A stretch of DNA of 55,047 nucleotides from assembly GCA_017510725.1 (NCBI GenBank), contig JAFWMD010000035.1, forward strand, positions 1-55,047. Direction: 5' to 3'. Position 1 is the first letter of the stretch. Every line of letters starts with the position of its first letter. Positions 1-8,659 of the stretch are shown piece after piece. Made by a program: the position numbers and the translations under genes. Below the pieces are notes generated by a model. The model searched no databases, was not told the origin of the DNA, and worked only from the letters and a program-made list of their open reading frames with translations. The DNA comes from Mogibacterium sp. GTDB lineage: Bacteria; Bacillota; Clostridia; Peptostreptococcales; Anaerovoracaceae.

Positions 1-48
1 ATCGACCAGTACAACAATGATATCTGGCATTTGGAGAAAGACTGCTGA
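1..48 (+). CDS. C-terminal end of an unidentified plus-strand gene (partial)
   Basis: Frame 1 stays open from the window edge to a TGA at 46-48, giving 15 residues that end in WHLEKDC. It is the only frame here that runs cleanly into a stop followed by non-coding sequence, and a strong plus-strand hairpin lies 95 bases downstream. The fragment is too short to assign to a family. It could also be a chance open frame. Confidence 0.35.
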   Translation: MDQYNNDIWHLEKDC

Positions 49-143
49 CCGCAGGGAACAGAATATCGTGCAGAGAAAACCCCCGGAGATCCGTGGTGTG
101 CTACCCGTCAAGAGGACAGTGAAAAATAACAAGTGACTGGATA

Positions 144-180
144 CCGTCAGCTGATGAATGAATCAGCTGACGGTTCTCTT
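144..180 (+). terminator. Intrinsic terminator of the gene at the left edge
   Basis: A perfect 12-bp stem (CCGTCAGCTGAT / ATCAGCTGACGG) closes a 6-base loop and is followed by TTCTCTTT. It lies downstream of the only plus-strand gene in this part, so it most likely ends that transcript. Confidence 0.65.
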
Positions 181-471
181 TATGCTGCAGCCGCAATTGT
201 GCGAAGCTGTCCGATCCGGCAAACCGCTTAATTCCAAGGGTTTGACAGCAGTTATGCATAAAAATGCATAAAATGAATAAAGATTATAACCATCGGCGTG
301 TATTTTTTCCATGGTATGAACTACCACGCCCGAAAATACATGGATATAGAATGAATATTGGTGTATAACGCAGTAATTGCAAGGGTTTCAGAAAAACGTC
401 ATTTTTTCGGAACTACACCTGTTGATGTATTTCCATTGACCAGATGCCCTTTTTAATTTCGGTCCGGACAC
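181..471. other. Gene-free stretch with operator-like tandem repeats and a pseudoknot-like pair of stems
   Basis: No credible ORF is present. At 254-281 three tandem units (ATGCATAAAA, ATGCATAAA, ATGAATAAA) follow each other at about one helical turn and resemble ARG-box half sites. A TTGACA lies at 242-247, but no convincing -10 follows at the right distance. At 295-340 GGCGTG pairs with CACGCC (325-330), while the overlapping TGTATTTT (299-306) pairs with AAAATACA (333-340), an H-type pseudoknot order. No plus-strand gene follows, so a target is not visible. Confidence 0.35.
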
Positions 472-511
472 TAAAAAATGGCGATTTTTGCTAAAATCTG
501 CAAAAATCGCC
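472..511 (-). terminator. Intrinsic terminator of the rlmD operon
   Basis: Read on the minus strand, a perfect 12-bp stem (GGCGATTTTTGC / GCAAAAATCGCC, 8-base loop) is followed by ATTTTTTAG. It lies 37 bases past the rlmD stop codon and should end the long minus-strand operon. Confidence 0.75.
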
Positions 512-520
512 AAATCGTGA

Positions 521-543
521 AAGCCTTGATTTTCAAGGCTTTT
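521..543 (+). terminator. Small hairpin with T-run, plus-strand terminator candidate
   Basis: AGCCTTG (522-528) pairs with CAAGGCT (534-540) and TTTT follows on the plus strand. It could end a plus-strand transcript from the gene-free region, or simply be the first hairpin behind rlmD on the other strand. Confidence 0.4.
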
Positions 544-548
544 GAGCG

Positions 549-2009
549 TTATCTACGTTGTATATTCGCGACTACCTCGATGTGTGATGTCCACGGAAAC
601 TGGTCGACCGGGGTCGCCTCTATAAATTCATAACCATTAGCGGTCAGATATTTGATGTCGCGTGCGAGCGTGCCGGGATCGCATGAGACGTAAACGATGC
701 GATCGGGTGCAGCCTGCACCACTGCGGCGAGCAGAGGCTCGGCGCAGCCGGCACGCGGGGGATCAAGCACCGCTACATCTGCATGCTCGAGTCTTATCTC
801 CGGTTCGCGCTCAACTCTCTCATTTATCTCGTTCCATTTGTAGAGCTTCGCAAGACCCATCATGCCCGGGAGCTCTTCCTCTGCCTTTCCGCATATGTAC
901 CTGGTGTTTATAACACCGTTTATCACCGAATTTCTATTGGCATCAAGCACTGCAGGCTTTACAGATTCAATTCCGATAACTCTGGTCTTTTCGAAAGCTT
1001 CAGGATCCTTTTTTCTGAGACTTTCAAGCAGCCACAGACCTATGGTACCTGCTCCGCAGTAAAGATCCAGAACAGTCTCTCCGCCTTTCAGATCTGCATA
1101 CTCCGCAGCCTTGTCGTATAAGCGCTCCATCTGCTCCGGATTCACCTGATAAAACGACTGCGGACTTATCTCAAAGGTAAGACTCCGGCCGTCTTCCGTT
1201 ATCACCTCTTCATTGATCGTAGGTTTGCCTGCAATAACATGGCACTTGCCTTTATGTATCAGGGCAACAGACTCCAGACTGTAAGCCTGAGTATCTGATG
1301 CAGGATTTCCTTCTTCATCGCAACTTAAGCTGTAAACCGCGTCGTCAAACATCTCAACAAGCTTATCGATTTGCGGTATCTCTTTCTTTTCCGTCTCCAG
1401 CACCGTCATGACCTCGCCCGTACCAAATGCGGTCCGTACAGTCAGCTGCGTAATGCCTTTTACCCCGCTCTTTCTCAGGAACGCCCTCAGAGCATCCGCG
1501 CATACCATCGCAGCGTCCGTTTGCAGCAAGCAGTCATCGACGTCCATCACAAAGTGAGTCTTGCCCTTCACAAAGCCCACTTCTCCATGTGGACCAACCG
1601 CAAACACAGCCTTGTTCCTGTAGTACTTCAGAGTATCAGCCCCTATGATCGCATTCACCTTCGGATCATCGAGCCCGCCAAGTCTGTTCAGCTTAGCCCT
1701 GACCTGCTCTTCCTTTAGCCTCTTCTGCGCCTCATACGAGAGTTCCTGCATGGTGCAGCCTCCGCAGCTGCCTGCGTAAGGGCATTCAGCGGTGATCCTG
1801 TCAGGGGATGCCGAAACGACCTCTGTCATCACAGCTTCTGCCGACGATTTCTTCGCTTTTGTCACTTTGGCCTTTACTGTATCACCCGGCACAGCGCCGC
1901 CGCTCACAAAAACGGCACAGCCTTCGTACCTTCCGAAAGCCCTGCCGTCATCGAGCATATCTTCTATTCTGAGTTCGATTATCTGATTCTTTTCCATCAT
2001 TTTTACCAT
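549..2009 (-). CDS. rlmD: 23S rRNA (uracil-C5)-methyltransferase RlmD/RlmCD-like
   Basis: SAM-dependent RNA methyltransferase of the TrmA/RlmC/RlmD family, which makes 5-methyluridine in 23S rRNA. An N-terminal TRAM RNA-binding domain (about residues 8-65) is followed by a cysteine cluster (CPYAGSCGGC, about 76-85) typical of the [4Fe-4S] site, the SAM motif VLDLYCGAGTIGL, the LDPPRAG motif, and the catalytic cysteine in YVSCDPGTLARD near the C-terminus. At 486 residues it is of normal family length. Several in-frame ATGs sit at the 5' end (MVKMMEK), so the start may be 9 or 12 bases later. It is the last gene of the operon. Firmicute paralogues may modify U747, U1939 or both; which one applies cannot be told here. 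Confidence 0.9.
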   Translation of the reverse strand: MVKMMEKNQIIELRIEDMLDDGRAFGRYEGCAVFVSGGAVPGDTVKAKVTKAKKSSAEAVMTEVVSASPDRITAECPYAGSCGGCTMQELSYEAQKRLKEEQVRAKLNRLGGLDDPKVNAIIGADTLKYYRNKAVFAVGPHGEVGFVKGKTHFVMDVDDCLLQTDAAMVCADALRAFLRKSGVKGITQLTVRTAFGTGEVMTVLETEKKEIPQIDKLVEMFDDAVYSLSCDEEGNPASDTQAYSLESVALIHKGKCHVIAGKPTINEEVITEDGRSLTFEISPQSFYQVNPEQMERLYDKAAEYADLKGGETVLDLYCGAGTIGLWLLESLRKKDPEAFEKTRVIGIESVKPAVLDANRNSVINGVINTRYICGKAEEELPGMMGLAKLYKWNEINERVEREPEIRLEHADVAVLDPPRAGCAEPLLAAVVQAAPDRIVYVSCDPGTLARDIKYLTANGYEFIEATPVDQFPWTSHIEVVANIQRR

Positions 2010-2010
2010 C

Positions 2011-2054
2011 CGGGGACTGTCCCCGTTAGCGCTCTTTATCGGGGACTGTCCCCA
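2011..2054. repeat. Twin REP-like palindromes (CGGGGACTGTCCCC, two copies)
   Basis: Two identical 14-base copies lie at 2011-2024 and 2040-2053 in the same orientation, each a near-perfect palindrome. The second overlaps the last codons of whiA and so encodes the tail NGDSPR; the first sits directly before the rlmD start. Short GGGGAC-type palindromes resemble REP sequences of REP-associated tyrosine transposases. That link is from memory and not proven here. Confidence 0.6.
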
Positions 2055-3070
2055 TTACTGACATTCTCGGCTAGCGTGCGCAGCTTTGCGAAGCGCTTGC
2101 TGATCGCTGCCTTTCCTACTGGCGGTGTCAGCGACTCACCGATTTCGGTCAGGCTCGCCTCCGGCTTATATAGCCTTAGATATGCTGCCTCTTTCAGCTG
2201 CGCCGGCAGATGCCTGAGTCCATTGCTCCAGAAGTCCGATAAAGGATCAGTCAGTTCATCGGCTTCCGGCTCTCTGCCGACTTCTGCAGAAGCTATCTTA
2301 ACCAGCCAGCCACGCTGTTCCTCAGCAGCCAGCAGTGTTCTGTCGACATTAGCATTATCACAGTTTATAATGCGAATGATCTCACCGTGCATGCTCTTGT
2401 TTACGCGTATGCTCTCGAAATCAAGCACGGCGCTTCCGGCACCCATGATGCCAAGCATGTCGCTGATATATGCCGCCTTTTTCATATATACTACGAAGTT
2501 TTCTCCACGTCTCGCAACAGACGCCGCCAGATCATCGAAGGAGCCGATCAGCTTCTTAAGATCCATTGCGCTCTGTTCCTTGTCGAGTACGAATTCAAGA
2601 TGATATCCCTTGCGCGGATCCGACATGGTGCCGCAGCTCAGGAACATTCCCCTCATGTACGACCTTTTGCAGCATTTGGATTTTACGATTGGCGGATAAA
2701 TGCCGTCACTGAAGTAGTCATCGCCTTCACGTATGAGCAGCATGCCTGTTTCACGAAGGATCTGCATCGACTTCTCATCAGGACGGATATTTATGTAATA
2801 AGTGTTCTTTCCTTTTTTGCCCTGGCTTCCCGGCCTGTGTGAGCCTCCGATCGCAAGATCTGCCTTGTTGCGGAAATATGTCTCGATCAGCACCTTGAAA
2901 TGCCTTGCCACAGCAGCACTCTCCGTAGATGCCACAATAGCAAAACTGCCGCCGGTGATCCTGATCGACCCTGATGCTCTCAGGAATCCCGCAATCTCAG
3001 CCAGCATGCAGCATTTCTTGGCGGGCTCTATCCTCGCCAGTTCACTCTTTACGTCTGATGAAAATGACAC
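2036..3070 (-). CDS. whiA: DNA-binding protein WhiA
   Basis: WhiA family, 344 residues. The N-terminus (MSFSSDVKSELARI) and the following two LAGLIDADG-homing-endonuclease-like halves (roughly 1-220) match the family, and a C-terminal helix-turn-helix follows (SLTEIGESLTPPVGKAAISK). WhiA controls sporulation genes in Streptomyces; in low-GC Firmicutes it influences division and chromosome segregation. It lies 15 bases downstream of rapZ. In many Firmicutes the order is rapZ-yvcK-whiA, but no yvcK is present here. The last residues come from a REP-like palindrome, so the C-terminus is probably not conserved. Confidence 0.93.
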   Translation of the reverse strand: MSFSSDVKSELARIEPAKKCCMLAEIAGFLRASGSIRITGGSFAIVASTESAAVARHFKVLIETYFRNKADLAIGGSHRPGSQGKKGKNTYYINIRPDEKSMQILRETGMLLIREGDDYFSDGIYPPIVKSKCCKRSYMRGMFLSCGTMSDPRKGYHLEFVLDKEQSAMDLKKLIGSFDDLAASVARRGENFVVYMKKAAYISDMLGIMGAGSAVLDFESIRVNKSMHGEIIRIINCDNANVDRTLLAAEEQRGWLVKIASAEVGREPEADELTDPLSDFWSNGLRHLPAQLKEAAYLRLYKPEASLTEIGESLTPPVGKAAISKRFAKLRTLAENVSNGDSPR

Positions 3071-3085
3071 TCTGTCCCCTGTTTT

Positions 3086-3958
3086 CTATCTTTTCTTGTT
3101 CTGGAGGTCAAGGTCCCTGTGATAGATCCTCACCCGCAGCCCATCCTTTTTAAATTCTTCGGCAACAGCATTTGCTATTGCCACGGACCTGTGATGCCCG
3201 CCCGTGCAGCCGAAAGCTATGTTCAGATGATACTTTCCTTCATCTATGTAACCCTGCATCATCGACATGAGAAGCGAATGAGCTGAATCAACAAACTCTC
3301 CTGCCAGCTTACTCTTGAAAATGTAGTCCTTTACCTTCTTGTTGTTTCCCGTCAGCTTTTTAAGGCTCGGTACGTAAAATGGATTCGGCAGGAATCTCAC
3401 GTCGAACATTACATCCGACTCTGTAGGTATTCCGTATTTGAATCCGAATGAGCTGATGTTCACTGCAAAAGTCGAAGATCCGGATCCGCCGAAAAACATA
3501 CGGTCAAGTTCAGCAACCATCTCAGGAAGCTTGAGGTTGCTGGTATCCAGCACAAGATCTGCCTTCTTGCGGATCTCCCTGAGCTTTTCTCTCTCGTCTT
3601 CAATGACACTGGCACTTGCCTGCCCTCCGGTCAGAGGATGGTTGCGCCTCACCTCATTATATCTTCTGACGATCTCTGATACAGCCGCTTCCATGTAGAG
3701 CACGGTCAGCTCTATATCTTCTCTGCTCCTCAGTTCATCAATTACATCAATGAGTTCGCCGAAAAAGTTTCCGCTTCTGAGATCAGCCACGAATACCGCT
3801 TTTTCTATGTTGTTCTCAGCTGATGTAGCCATCTCAAGAAAGTTGTTGATGAGAGCCGGCGGCATGTTATCGACACAATAATACCCCTGATCCTCGAACC
3901 AGTCCGCTGCTCTGCTGCGCCCCGCGCCTGACATTCCCGTGATGATGACAACTTCCAT
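3086..3958 (-). CDS. rapZ: RapZ/YvcJ-family nucleotide-binding protein
   Basis: RapZ family, 290 residues. The P-loop at the N-terminus reads GMSGAGRS, with Arg at the usual Lys position of GxxGxGKS, and is followed by GYYCVDNMPP. The C-terminal domain carries the family motifs AFGCTGGHHRSV and HRDL. E. coli RapZ is an RNase adaptor for GlmZ and senses glucosamine-6-phosphate; B. subtilis YvcJ hydrolyses nucleotides and affects competence. The gene sits 5 bases after the PHP gene and 15 bases before whiA. The Lys-to-Arg change may lower nucleotide hydrolysis, though I have not compared relatives. Confidence 0.92.
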   Translation of the reverse strand: MEVVIITGMSGAGRSRAADWFEDQGYYCVDNMPPALINNFLEMATSAENNIEKAVFVADLRSGNFFGELIDVIDELRSREDIELTVLYMEAAVSEIVRRYNEVRRNHPLTGGQASASVIEDEREKLREIRKKADLVLDTSNLKLPEMVAELDRMFFGGSGSSTFAVNISSFGFKYGIPTESDVMFDVRFLPNPFYVPSLKKLTGNNKKVKDYIFKSKLAGEFVDSAHSLLMSMMQGYIDEGKYHLNIAFGCTGGHHRSVAIANAVAEEFKKDGLRVRIYHRDLDLQNKKR

Positions 3959-3963
3959 TTCGC

Positions 3964-4734
3964 TTACCTTTTCTGTATGTTCACGATTCTCTCCGGATCG
4001 ATGCCTGCCTCCATGGCAAGTGAAAGGCTCTCCGCAAAGCGCCCTACATATCTTGGCCTGTGTGCGTCGCTGTTTATGACGAATTTAACATCATACTGTT
4101 TGTAGATCTGAAGGTCGTTTACATCCGGATGCTTGTGTCTGGCATTGATTTCTACCATTGTTCCGGTCTCTTCGCACGCTTTTGCCACTGCGTGCTCATC
4201 GATGAACGCCTTGTCGCCGGGATGTGTAAGCGTCTTTATGTCATTGCTCTTGAGAGCTTTTACGATGCGTGCAGTATTCTGCCGCCTGAGCCTCTCCTGC
4301 AGTATCTTAGGCCAGTGAGGAAGATGGAATGCCATAAAGTTGTGTATCATGTGGCATTTCGGCACATAATGATAGCCTGCGTTCACAAAGTCGAACTTAT
4401 CGAAGTCCTCAGGAGGAATATCCAGGCCATTCGGGGTATCGACGATGTCGGCTTCCACACCCAGATAGATCTTCAGTTTCGGAAAGGATGCCAGAGCCAG
4501 AGAAATATCCCTTCTTATCTGCGGAAGCTTGTGCATATCGATACCATAGAAGTCATACGGTCCGTGATCCGTTATCGCCAGTGAATCGAGGCCTCTTTTC
4601 GCGGCAGCCCGTGCATTGTCTATGACATTGCCTTTTCCGTGATAATATGGTCCCACTTTCGAATGGACCGTATGAGTGTGATGGTCAAATTTAAGCCTGT
4701 ATTCTTTTTTAATATCTTCAATACTTTTTTTCAT
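3964..4734 (-). CDS. PHP-domain phosphoesterase
   Basis: PHP superfamily metal-dependent phosphoesterase, 256 residues. Metal-ligand motifs visible in order: FDHHTHTVHS near the N-terminus, LAITDHGPY, LGVEADI, LTHPGD, EINARH and NSDAHRP near the C-terminus. This set matches YcdX/histidinol-phosphatase-like PHP proteins. The substrate cannot be read from the sequence. It lies 4 bases after murB and 5 bases before rapZ, so it is co-transcribed with wall and regulatory genes; PHP proteins are common beside murB-rapZ in Clostridia. Confidence 0.85.
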   Translation of the reverse strand: MKKSIEDIKKEYRLKFDHHTHTVHSKVGPYYHGKGNVIDNARAAAKRGLDSLAITDHGPYDFYGIDMHKLPQIRRDISLALASFPKLKIYLGVEADIVDTPNGLDIPPEDFDKFDFVNAGYHYVPKCHMIHNFMAFHLPHWPKILQERLRRQNTARIVKALKSNDIKTLTHPGDKAFIDEHAVAKACEETGTMVEINARHKHPDVNDLQIYKQYDVKFVINSDAHRPRYVGRFAESLSLAMEAGIDPERIVNIQKR

Positions 4735-4738
4735 GCTC

Positions 4739-5674
4739 CTAAAGGCTGCAGTTGATCAGCCTTACCTCAGGTTCAAGCATAATGCCCGAATCAGAGTAAA
4801 CTGTCTCTCTTACGTGTCTCATCACCGCCAGCACATCTTCACAGCTGGCACCGCCTATATTGATCACGAACCCTGAATGCTTTTCCGATACCTGAGCTCC
4901 CCCTACGGTATATCCCTTGAGACCGGATTGCTCTATAAGGGCTGCTGCGTATCCGCCCACAGGCCTCTTGAAGGTGCTGCCCGCGCTCGGATAATTGACC
5001 GGCTGCTTGGAATTTCTCCTGAACTGGAGTTCTGCCACTCTTGCAGCTATCTCCTCCGGAGCGTCTTCCGTCAGCTCCATCTCCGCGGAGAGTATGAGTA
5101 TCCCTTCATCCTCTGCCATGCTGTGTCTGTACGAGAACTGCATGTCCTCATTGCTCACAGTGCGGAGATTCGTTCCGTCCGGATCCATCACGCGGACCGT
5201 TCTGACAACGTCTTTGATCTCCCCTCCGTATGCACCGGCATTCATGAACACCGCTCCGCCTATGCTTCCCGGTATTCCACTCGCAAACTCAAATCCGCTG
5301 AGTCCGTTTTCTGTCAGAAAAGCAGAGGTCCTCGACATCAGCATTGCAGCCCCTACTCTCACCCTGCAGGGATCCTCCTCATCGCGTATGATGGATTCAA
5401 ACTCACCGCCGAGCTTTATCATGATGCCCGGATATCCCTCATCCGAAACGAGAAGGTTGGAGCCGTTGCCTATTACCATGTGCTCCGCCCCTGTATCCGT
5501 GACGATTGCGAGCACGTATGCAAGCTCCTCCTCATTGTTTACTGTAACAAATGCCGCGGCCGGCCCGCCTATACGAAATGAAGTGTGCCTGCTCATTGGC
5601 TCATTTCTGAGCACACGATCTTCAGGCACCTTACTGCATATTCTTTCTATTGTTTTAGAGATTGTCTCTTTCAT
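4739..5674 (-). CDS. murB: UDP-N-acetylenolpyruvoylglucosamine reductase MurB
   Basis: FAD- and NADPH-dependent enzyme that reduces UDP-GlcNAc-enolpyruvate to UDP-MurNAc in the cytoplasm. 311 residues. The FAD domain shows SFRIGGPA, GNGSNLLV, GIPGSIGGAVFMNAGAYGGE and SYRHSM. The C-terminal domain holds the proton-donor serine in PSAGSTFKRP and the glutamate in LEPEVRLI. Its length and spacing match the type II MurB of Gram-positives, without the tyrosine loop. It is followed by the PHP gene with a 4-base gap and preceded by the AI-2E-type transporter. Confidence 0.95.
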   Translation of the reverse strand: MKETISKTIERICSKVPEDRVLRNEPMSRHTSFRIGGPAAAFVTVNNEEELAYVLAIVTDTGAEHMVIGNGSNLLVSDEGYPGIMIKLGGEFESIIRDEEDPCRVRVGAAMLMSRTSAFLTENGLSGFEFASGIPGSIGGAVFMNAGAYGGEIKDVVRTVRVMDPDGTNLRTVSNEDMQFSYRHSMAEDEGILILSAEMELTEDAPEEIAARVAELQFRRNSKQPVNYPSAGSTFKRPVGGYAAALIEQSGLKGYTVGGAQVSEKHSGFVINIGGASCEDVLAVMRHVRETVYSDSGIMLEPEVRLINCSL

Positions 5675-5683
5675 TTTTCCTCT

Positions 5684-7153
5684 TTATTCGAGCAGATCCT
5701 TCTTCTTATCCTTGACCTCATCGATCTTGTTGGTCTTTCTGTCGAGTTCACTCACTCTGTCGTTTCGATCAAAAGCAAATCTGTTCTGTGACAGGTCTTT
5801 CTTTTCTTTCCTGAGCCTCGAAAATAAAGACTGCTGTTTTGAATGGTCTGGTTCGAGTTCGACCTCATCATCCTCGAGTCCGTATGCTTCAAGGCTGTAG
5901 TAATACGAGGTGTGCGTATTCTTTTCCTTGCGCTTCAGGTTATTTGTCATCATCTTGTCAGCATATTTGTAGAATACCGCAAACACCGGCACTCCGAGAG
6001 CCATGCCCGGAAAACCGAACAGACCTCCGCCTATCAGTACCGAGACCAGCACCCAGAAGCTCCCGATGCCTAACGCGTTGCCTACGATCTTAGGACCGAT
6101 AACATTGCCGTCGAGCTGCTGTATCACGATTATGATTATTACGAAATAAAGCGCTTCTATAGGCTCCTCGAGAAGCAGGATGAATACCGATGGTATTGCA
6201 CCGATAAACGGTCCGAAGAACGGTATGACGTTGGTCACTCCTACAATTACGCTCAGCATCAGTGCAAACGGAATCGAGCAGATCTTGAGAATTATAAACG
6301 TCAGAACACCGATGATGAATGAATCTATGATTCGCCCAACTATGAATCCGATAAAAGTCTCGTTTACTATCCCGGCAAATTCATACAGGCTCGCCTTGCG
6401 CTTCTGACTGCATGTGGCATTTACCATCTTTCGGGTGATAGCGAACAGCCTCTCCTTGAAGTTGAGCAAATACACCATTATCAGCAGTCCGATAAAGGCG
6501 TTTGCCACATACTTGACTGCCATGATAACGCCGTTGGATATCATGGATGCTATGCTCGCCGCATTGCCGCTCAGGATGTGCTCCTGTATCCACTGCATGA
6601 TCTCGGTGTTCTCCGCATTCGCCAGATTATCGACCCATACTGCGACAAACGGGAAGTGATGCAGATGAATATTGCACCACATGGAGAATGAACTCAGCCT
6701 CTGCGGCATGGTATTTACAAGATTTACCGCGCTCGCAACCACCTGAGGTACAACAAAGTATACAAACAGTCCGGCAACTCCTACCACCACAATCACACAT
6801 ACCAGGGATGCAACAGCTCTCGCTGCACCGAGTAAGGTGCGCTTTTCTTTTTTATCTACTATGAGATCCCCGTCATCGTGAACCATCATTGCACCGATGG
6901 AGAATCCTTTTCTACTGGCTCCGGCCAGCATATGCTGGTAGCACCACTTTACGCAGGCGTTATATACAGGGCAAAGAATAAACGCAAGAATACCGCCTAT
7001 ATAAATAGGCGCAAGTGTATTGTTTATATTTTCAAAGCCGATCGATATGCGGTTCTTGGTGATCCAGTTGTTGAATACTATCAGCAACCCTCCGCACACA
7101 AGTATCAAAAATGCGGCTTTTGCGTATGGACTTTCCCTGAATTTCCTGAACAT
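5684..7153 (-). CDS. AI-2E family transporter-like membrane protein
   Basis: AI-2E/PerM family (once DUF20), 489 residues from the chosen start. About seven or eight membrane segments are visible, starting with AAFLILVCGGLLIVF. The family signature region GVTNVIPFFGPFIGAIPS and a QQLDGNVIGPKIVG stretch lie in the second half. The C-terminal 80 residues are charged and hydrophilic, unlike the short family tail. The start at 7153 has GGAGG seven bases upstream; an ATG at 7180 lacks a site. The substrate is unknown; family members move quorum signals, Na+/H+ or other solutes. It lies 10 bases before murB. Confidence 0.85.
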   Translation of the reverse strand: MFRKFRESPYAKAAFLILVCGGLLIVFNNWITKNRISIGFENINNTLAPIYIGGILAFILCPVYNACVKWCYQHMLAGASRKGFSIGAMMVHDDGDLIVDKKEKRTLLGAARAVASLVCVIVVVGVAGLFVYFVVPQVVASAVNLVNTMPQRLSSFSMWCNIHLHHFPFVAVWVDNLANAENTEIMQWIQEHILSGNAASIASMISNGVIMAVKYVANAFIGLLIMVYLLNFKERLFAITRKMVNATCSQKRKASLYEFAGIVNETFIGFIVGRIIDSFIIGVLTFIILKICSIPFALMLSVIVGVTNVIPFFGPFIGAIPSVFILLLEEPIEALYFVIIIIVIQQLDGNVIGPKIVGNALGIGSFWVLVSVLIGGGLFGFPGMALGVPVFAVFYKYADKMMTNNLKRKEKNTHTSYYYSLEAYGLEDDEVELEPDHSKQQSLFSRLRKEKKDLSQNRFAFDRNDRVSELDRKTNKIDEVKDKKKDLLE

Positions 7154-7211
7154 GCTGTGTCCTCCGGCTTGTCCGTACAATTCTATTATTTTATTTTACC
7201 ACTAATTTGTC

Positions 7212-8543
7212 CTATTCTGCAGGAATAATCACGTAGGCTGTCTTATTTCTTCTTCCCCAGCTGACACATGCTCCCCTGGAGTTCATGTAAAGGTCTACCA
7301 CATTGCCCTTGACAGCCCCGCCCGTATCACATGCATAAGCGTATCCGTATCCTTCAACCCATAGTTCGGAACGAAGACTGACGAAGCGGGGATCCACTGC
7401 ACAGGTACCGAAATGTACACCCATTCCAAGGGCTCCTCGTGCTCCTGCCTTTGCCGTATATGCTGTTGTATTGGCTGTGAAAGTCCTGTCGACGATGTAC
7501 TCGCCTGAATTTCCGGTTCCGGATGTCCCCAGCCTCAGCACACTGTCATGCGGCTCAGTGATCCATTCCTTCAGCTCACGCTCAGTTCCCTTATTCTTTC
7601 CGTTTACATACCTGGTAGTATATGTGAAGATTCCCTCTCCATCGTTTCCTTCACTGGTCTCCTGTACGCCGGACGTGAGTGATGGATCGAGTATCACCTT
7701 ATCCACAGCTTCTATTGTTTCCTTTTTCTCGTCCACATCATAGTGGACCTCATTGACCACTATCGAAGTGCGGTCCGAGACCTTCCTATCGAGAGGCGGC
7801 TTTATCTCGTCATCATCGTCATAACTTATCCCGTTAAGCATCAGGTTCTCCTCAACTGTACCCGGAACAAGCCACAACTTATGCCTTTTGCCGGCAATCC
7901 TTGCATCAGTCTCCGTGGCATGCCTTATCCCGACTGTCATACCGTTCTTTACTGGCATTTCCGGATCCGTATCCATAAGATCGTTTTCACCGGTCTTTCC
8001 GTCTTCAGCCAGAGCGTTCTTCAGGTCTCCCGCTGTTCTGGCCGTGGTAGCATATTCGATGTACTGCGTGCCGCCATAAGTAACATATTCAACACTTACT
8101 GTCTTAGGAATCAGATAGTCCCATGCCTGATATCCTGCAAACAGCACAAGCAGGCTCACTGCAGCAGTAAGCGTCCTTCTGTGCTTATCTCCGAAAAGAG
8201 CCTTTCCTGCCGGTGACTTCGGTACACAGCGTGGCTTAGGATACTTTGAATGCGATACTTTTGCCTTTGGAAGCGGACCGTATTCTTTTTTCTCTTCCGG
8301 CTCCTCTGCAGCCTCGGATTCCTCTTCCTGTTTCGCCTCAGGCTCAGGTTCCGGCTCTGATTCTTCTTCTGGCTCAGATGCATTCTCCGGTTCTTCTGCC
8401 CCGGTATCCGACCACGAAAAAGATATCTTCGCGAGTTCCTCCTCCTCTTCTGCCTTAAGCATCTCCGCCTCGGCGTCATAATCAAATTCAGGAGCTATCC
8501 GCGCAGCCTCTTCCTCAAGCATGGCATATTGGGCCTCGATCAT
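7212..8543 (-). CDS. G5/3D-domain cell-wall protein (YabE/Rpf-like)
   Basis: Membrane-anchored wall protein of the YabE/resuscitation-factor-like group. Order of parts: acidic Glu/Pro-rich N-terminus (about 40-95), a membrane segment after the basic stretch KHRR (about 122-145), a DUF348-type repeat, a G5 domain, and a C-terminal 3D domain with its three aspartates in AVDPRF, CDTGGAVKG and VVDLYM. 3D domains act in peptidoglycan turnover like MltA-type lytic transglycosylases. The ATG at 8543 has no spaced ribosome site. Upstream the frame continues with coding-like sequence to a TAA at 8640-8642, and beyond that to an ATG overlapping the previous stop (TGATG, 8658-8662). Either the start is atypical or the N-terminus is interrupted. 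Confidence 0.82.
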   Translation of the reverse strand: MIEAQYAMLEEEAARIAPEFDYDAEAEMLKAEEEEELAKISFSWSDTGAEEPENASEPEEESEPEPEPEAKQEEESEAAEEPEEKKEYGPLPKAKVSHSKYPKPRCVPKSPAGKALFGDKHRRTLTAAVSLLVLFAGYQAWDYLIPKTVSVEYVTYGGTQYIEYATTARTAGDLKNALAEDGKTGENDLMDTDPEMPVKNGMTVGIRHATETDARIAGKRHKLWLVPGTVEENLMLNGISYDDDDEIKPPLDRKVSDRTSIVVNEVHYDVDEKKETIEAVDKVILDPSLTSGVQETSEGNDGEGIFTYTTRYVNGKNKGTERELKEWITEPHDSVLRLGTSGTGNSGEYIVDRTFTANTTAYTAKAGARGALGMGVHFGTCAVDPRFVSLRSELWVEGYGYAYACDTGGAVKGNVVDLYMNSRGACVSWGRRNKTAYVIIPAE

Positions 8544-8659
8544 CTCCCTGATCTTTTCCCGGATCTGCTCACGCTCAAGCTGTATTGTTTCTCTCTTCAG
8601 TTCCGCTTCGCTCTTTATACCTGTCTCCGCTCTGACTTTTTATGCGTATCCGGTAATCA

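Noticed and set aside
4060-4584. Long antisense ORFs opposite the PHP, murB, hydF and livG genes
   Set aside because: They are frame shadows of well-recognised genes, without ribosome sites or family motifs.
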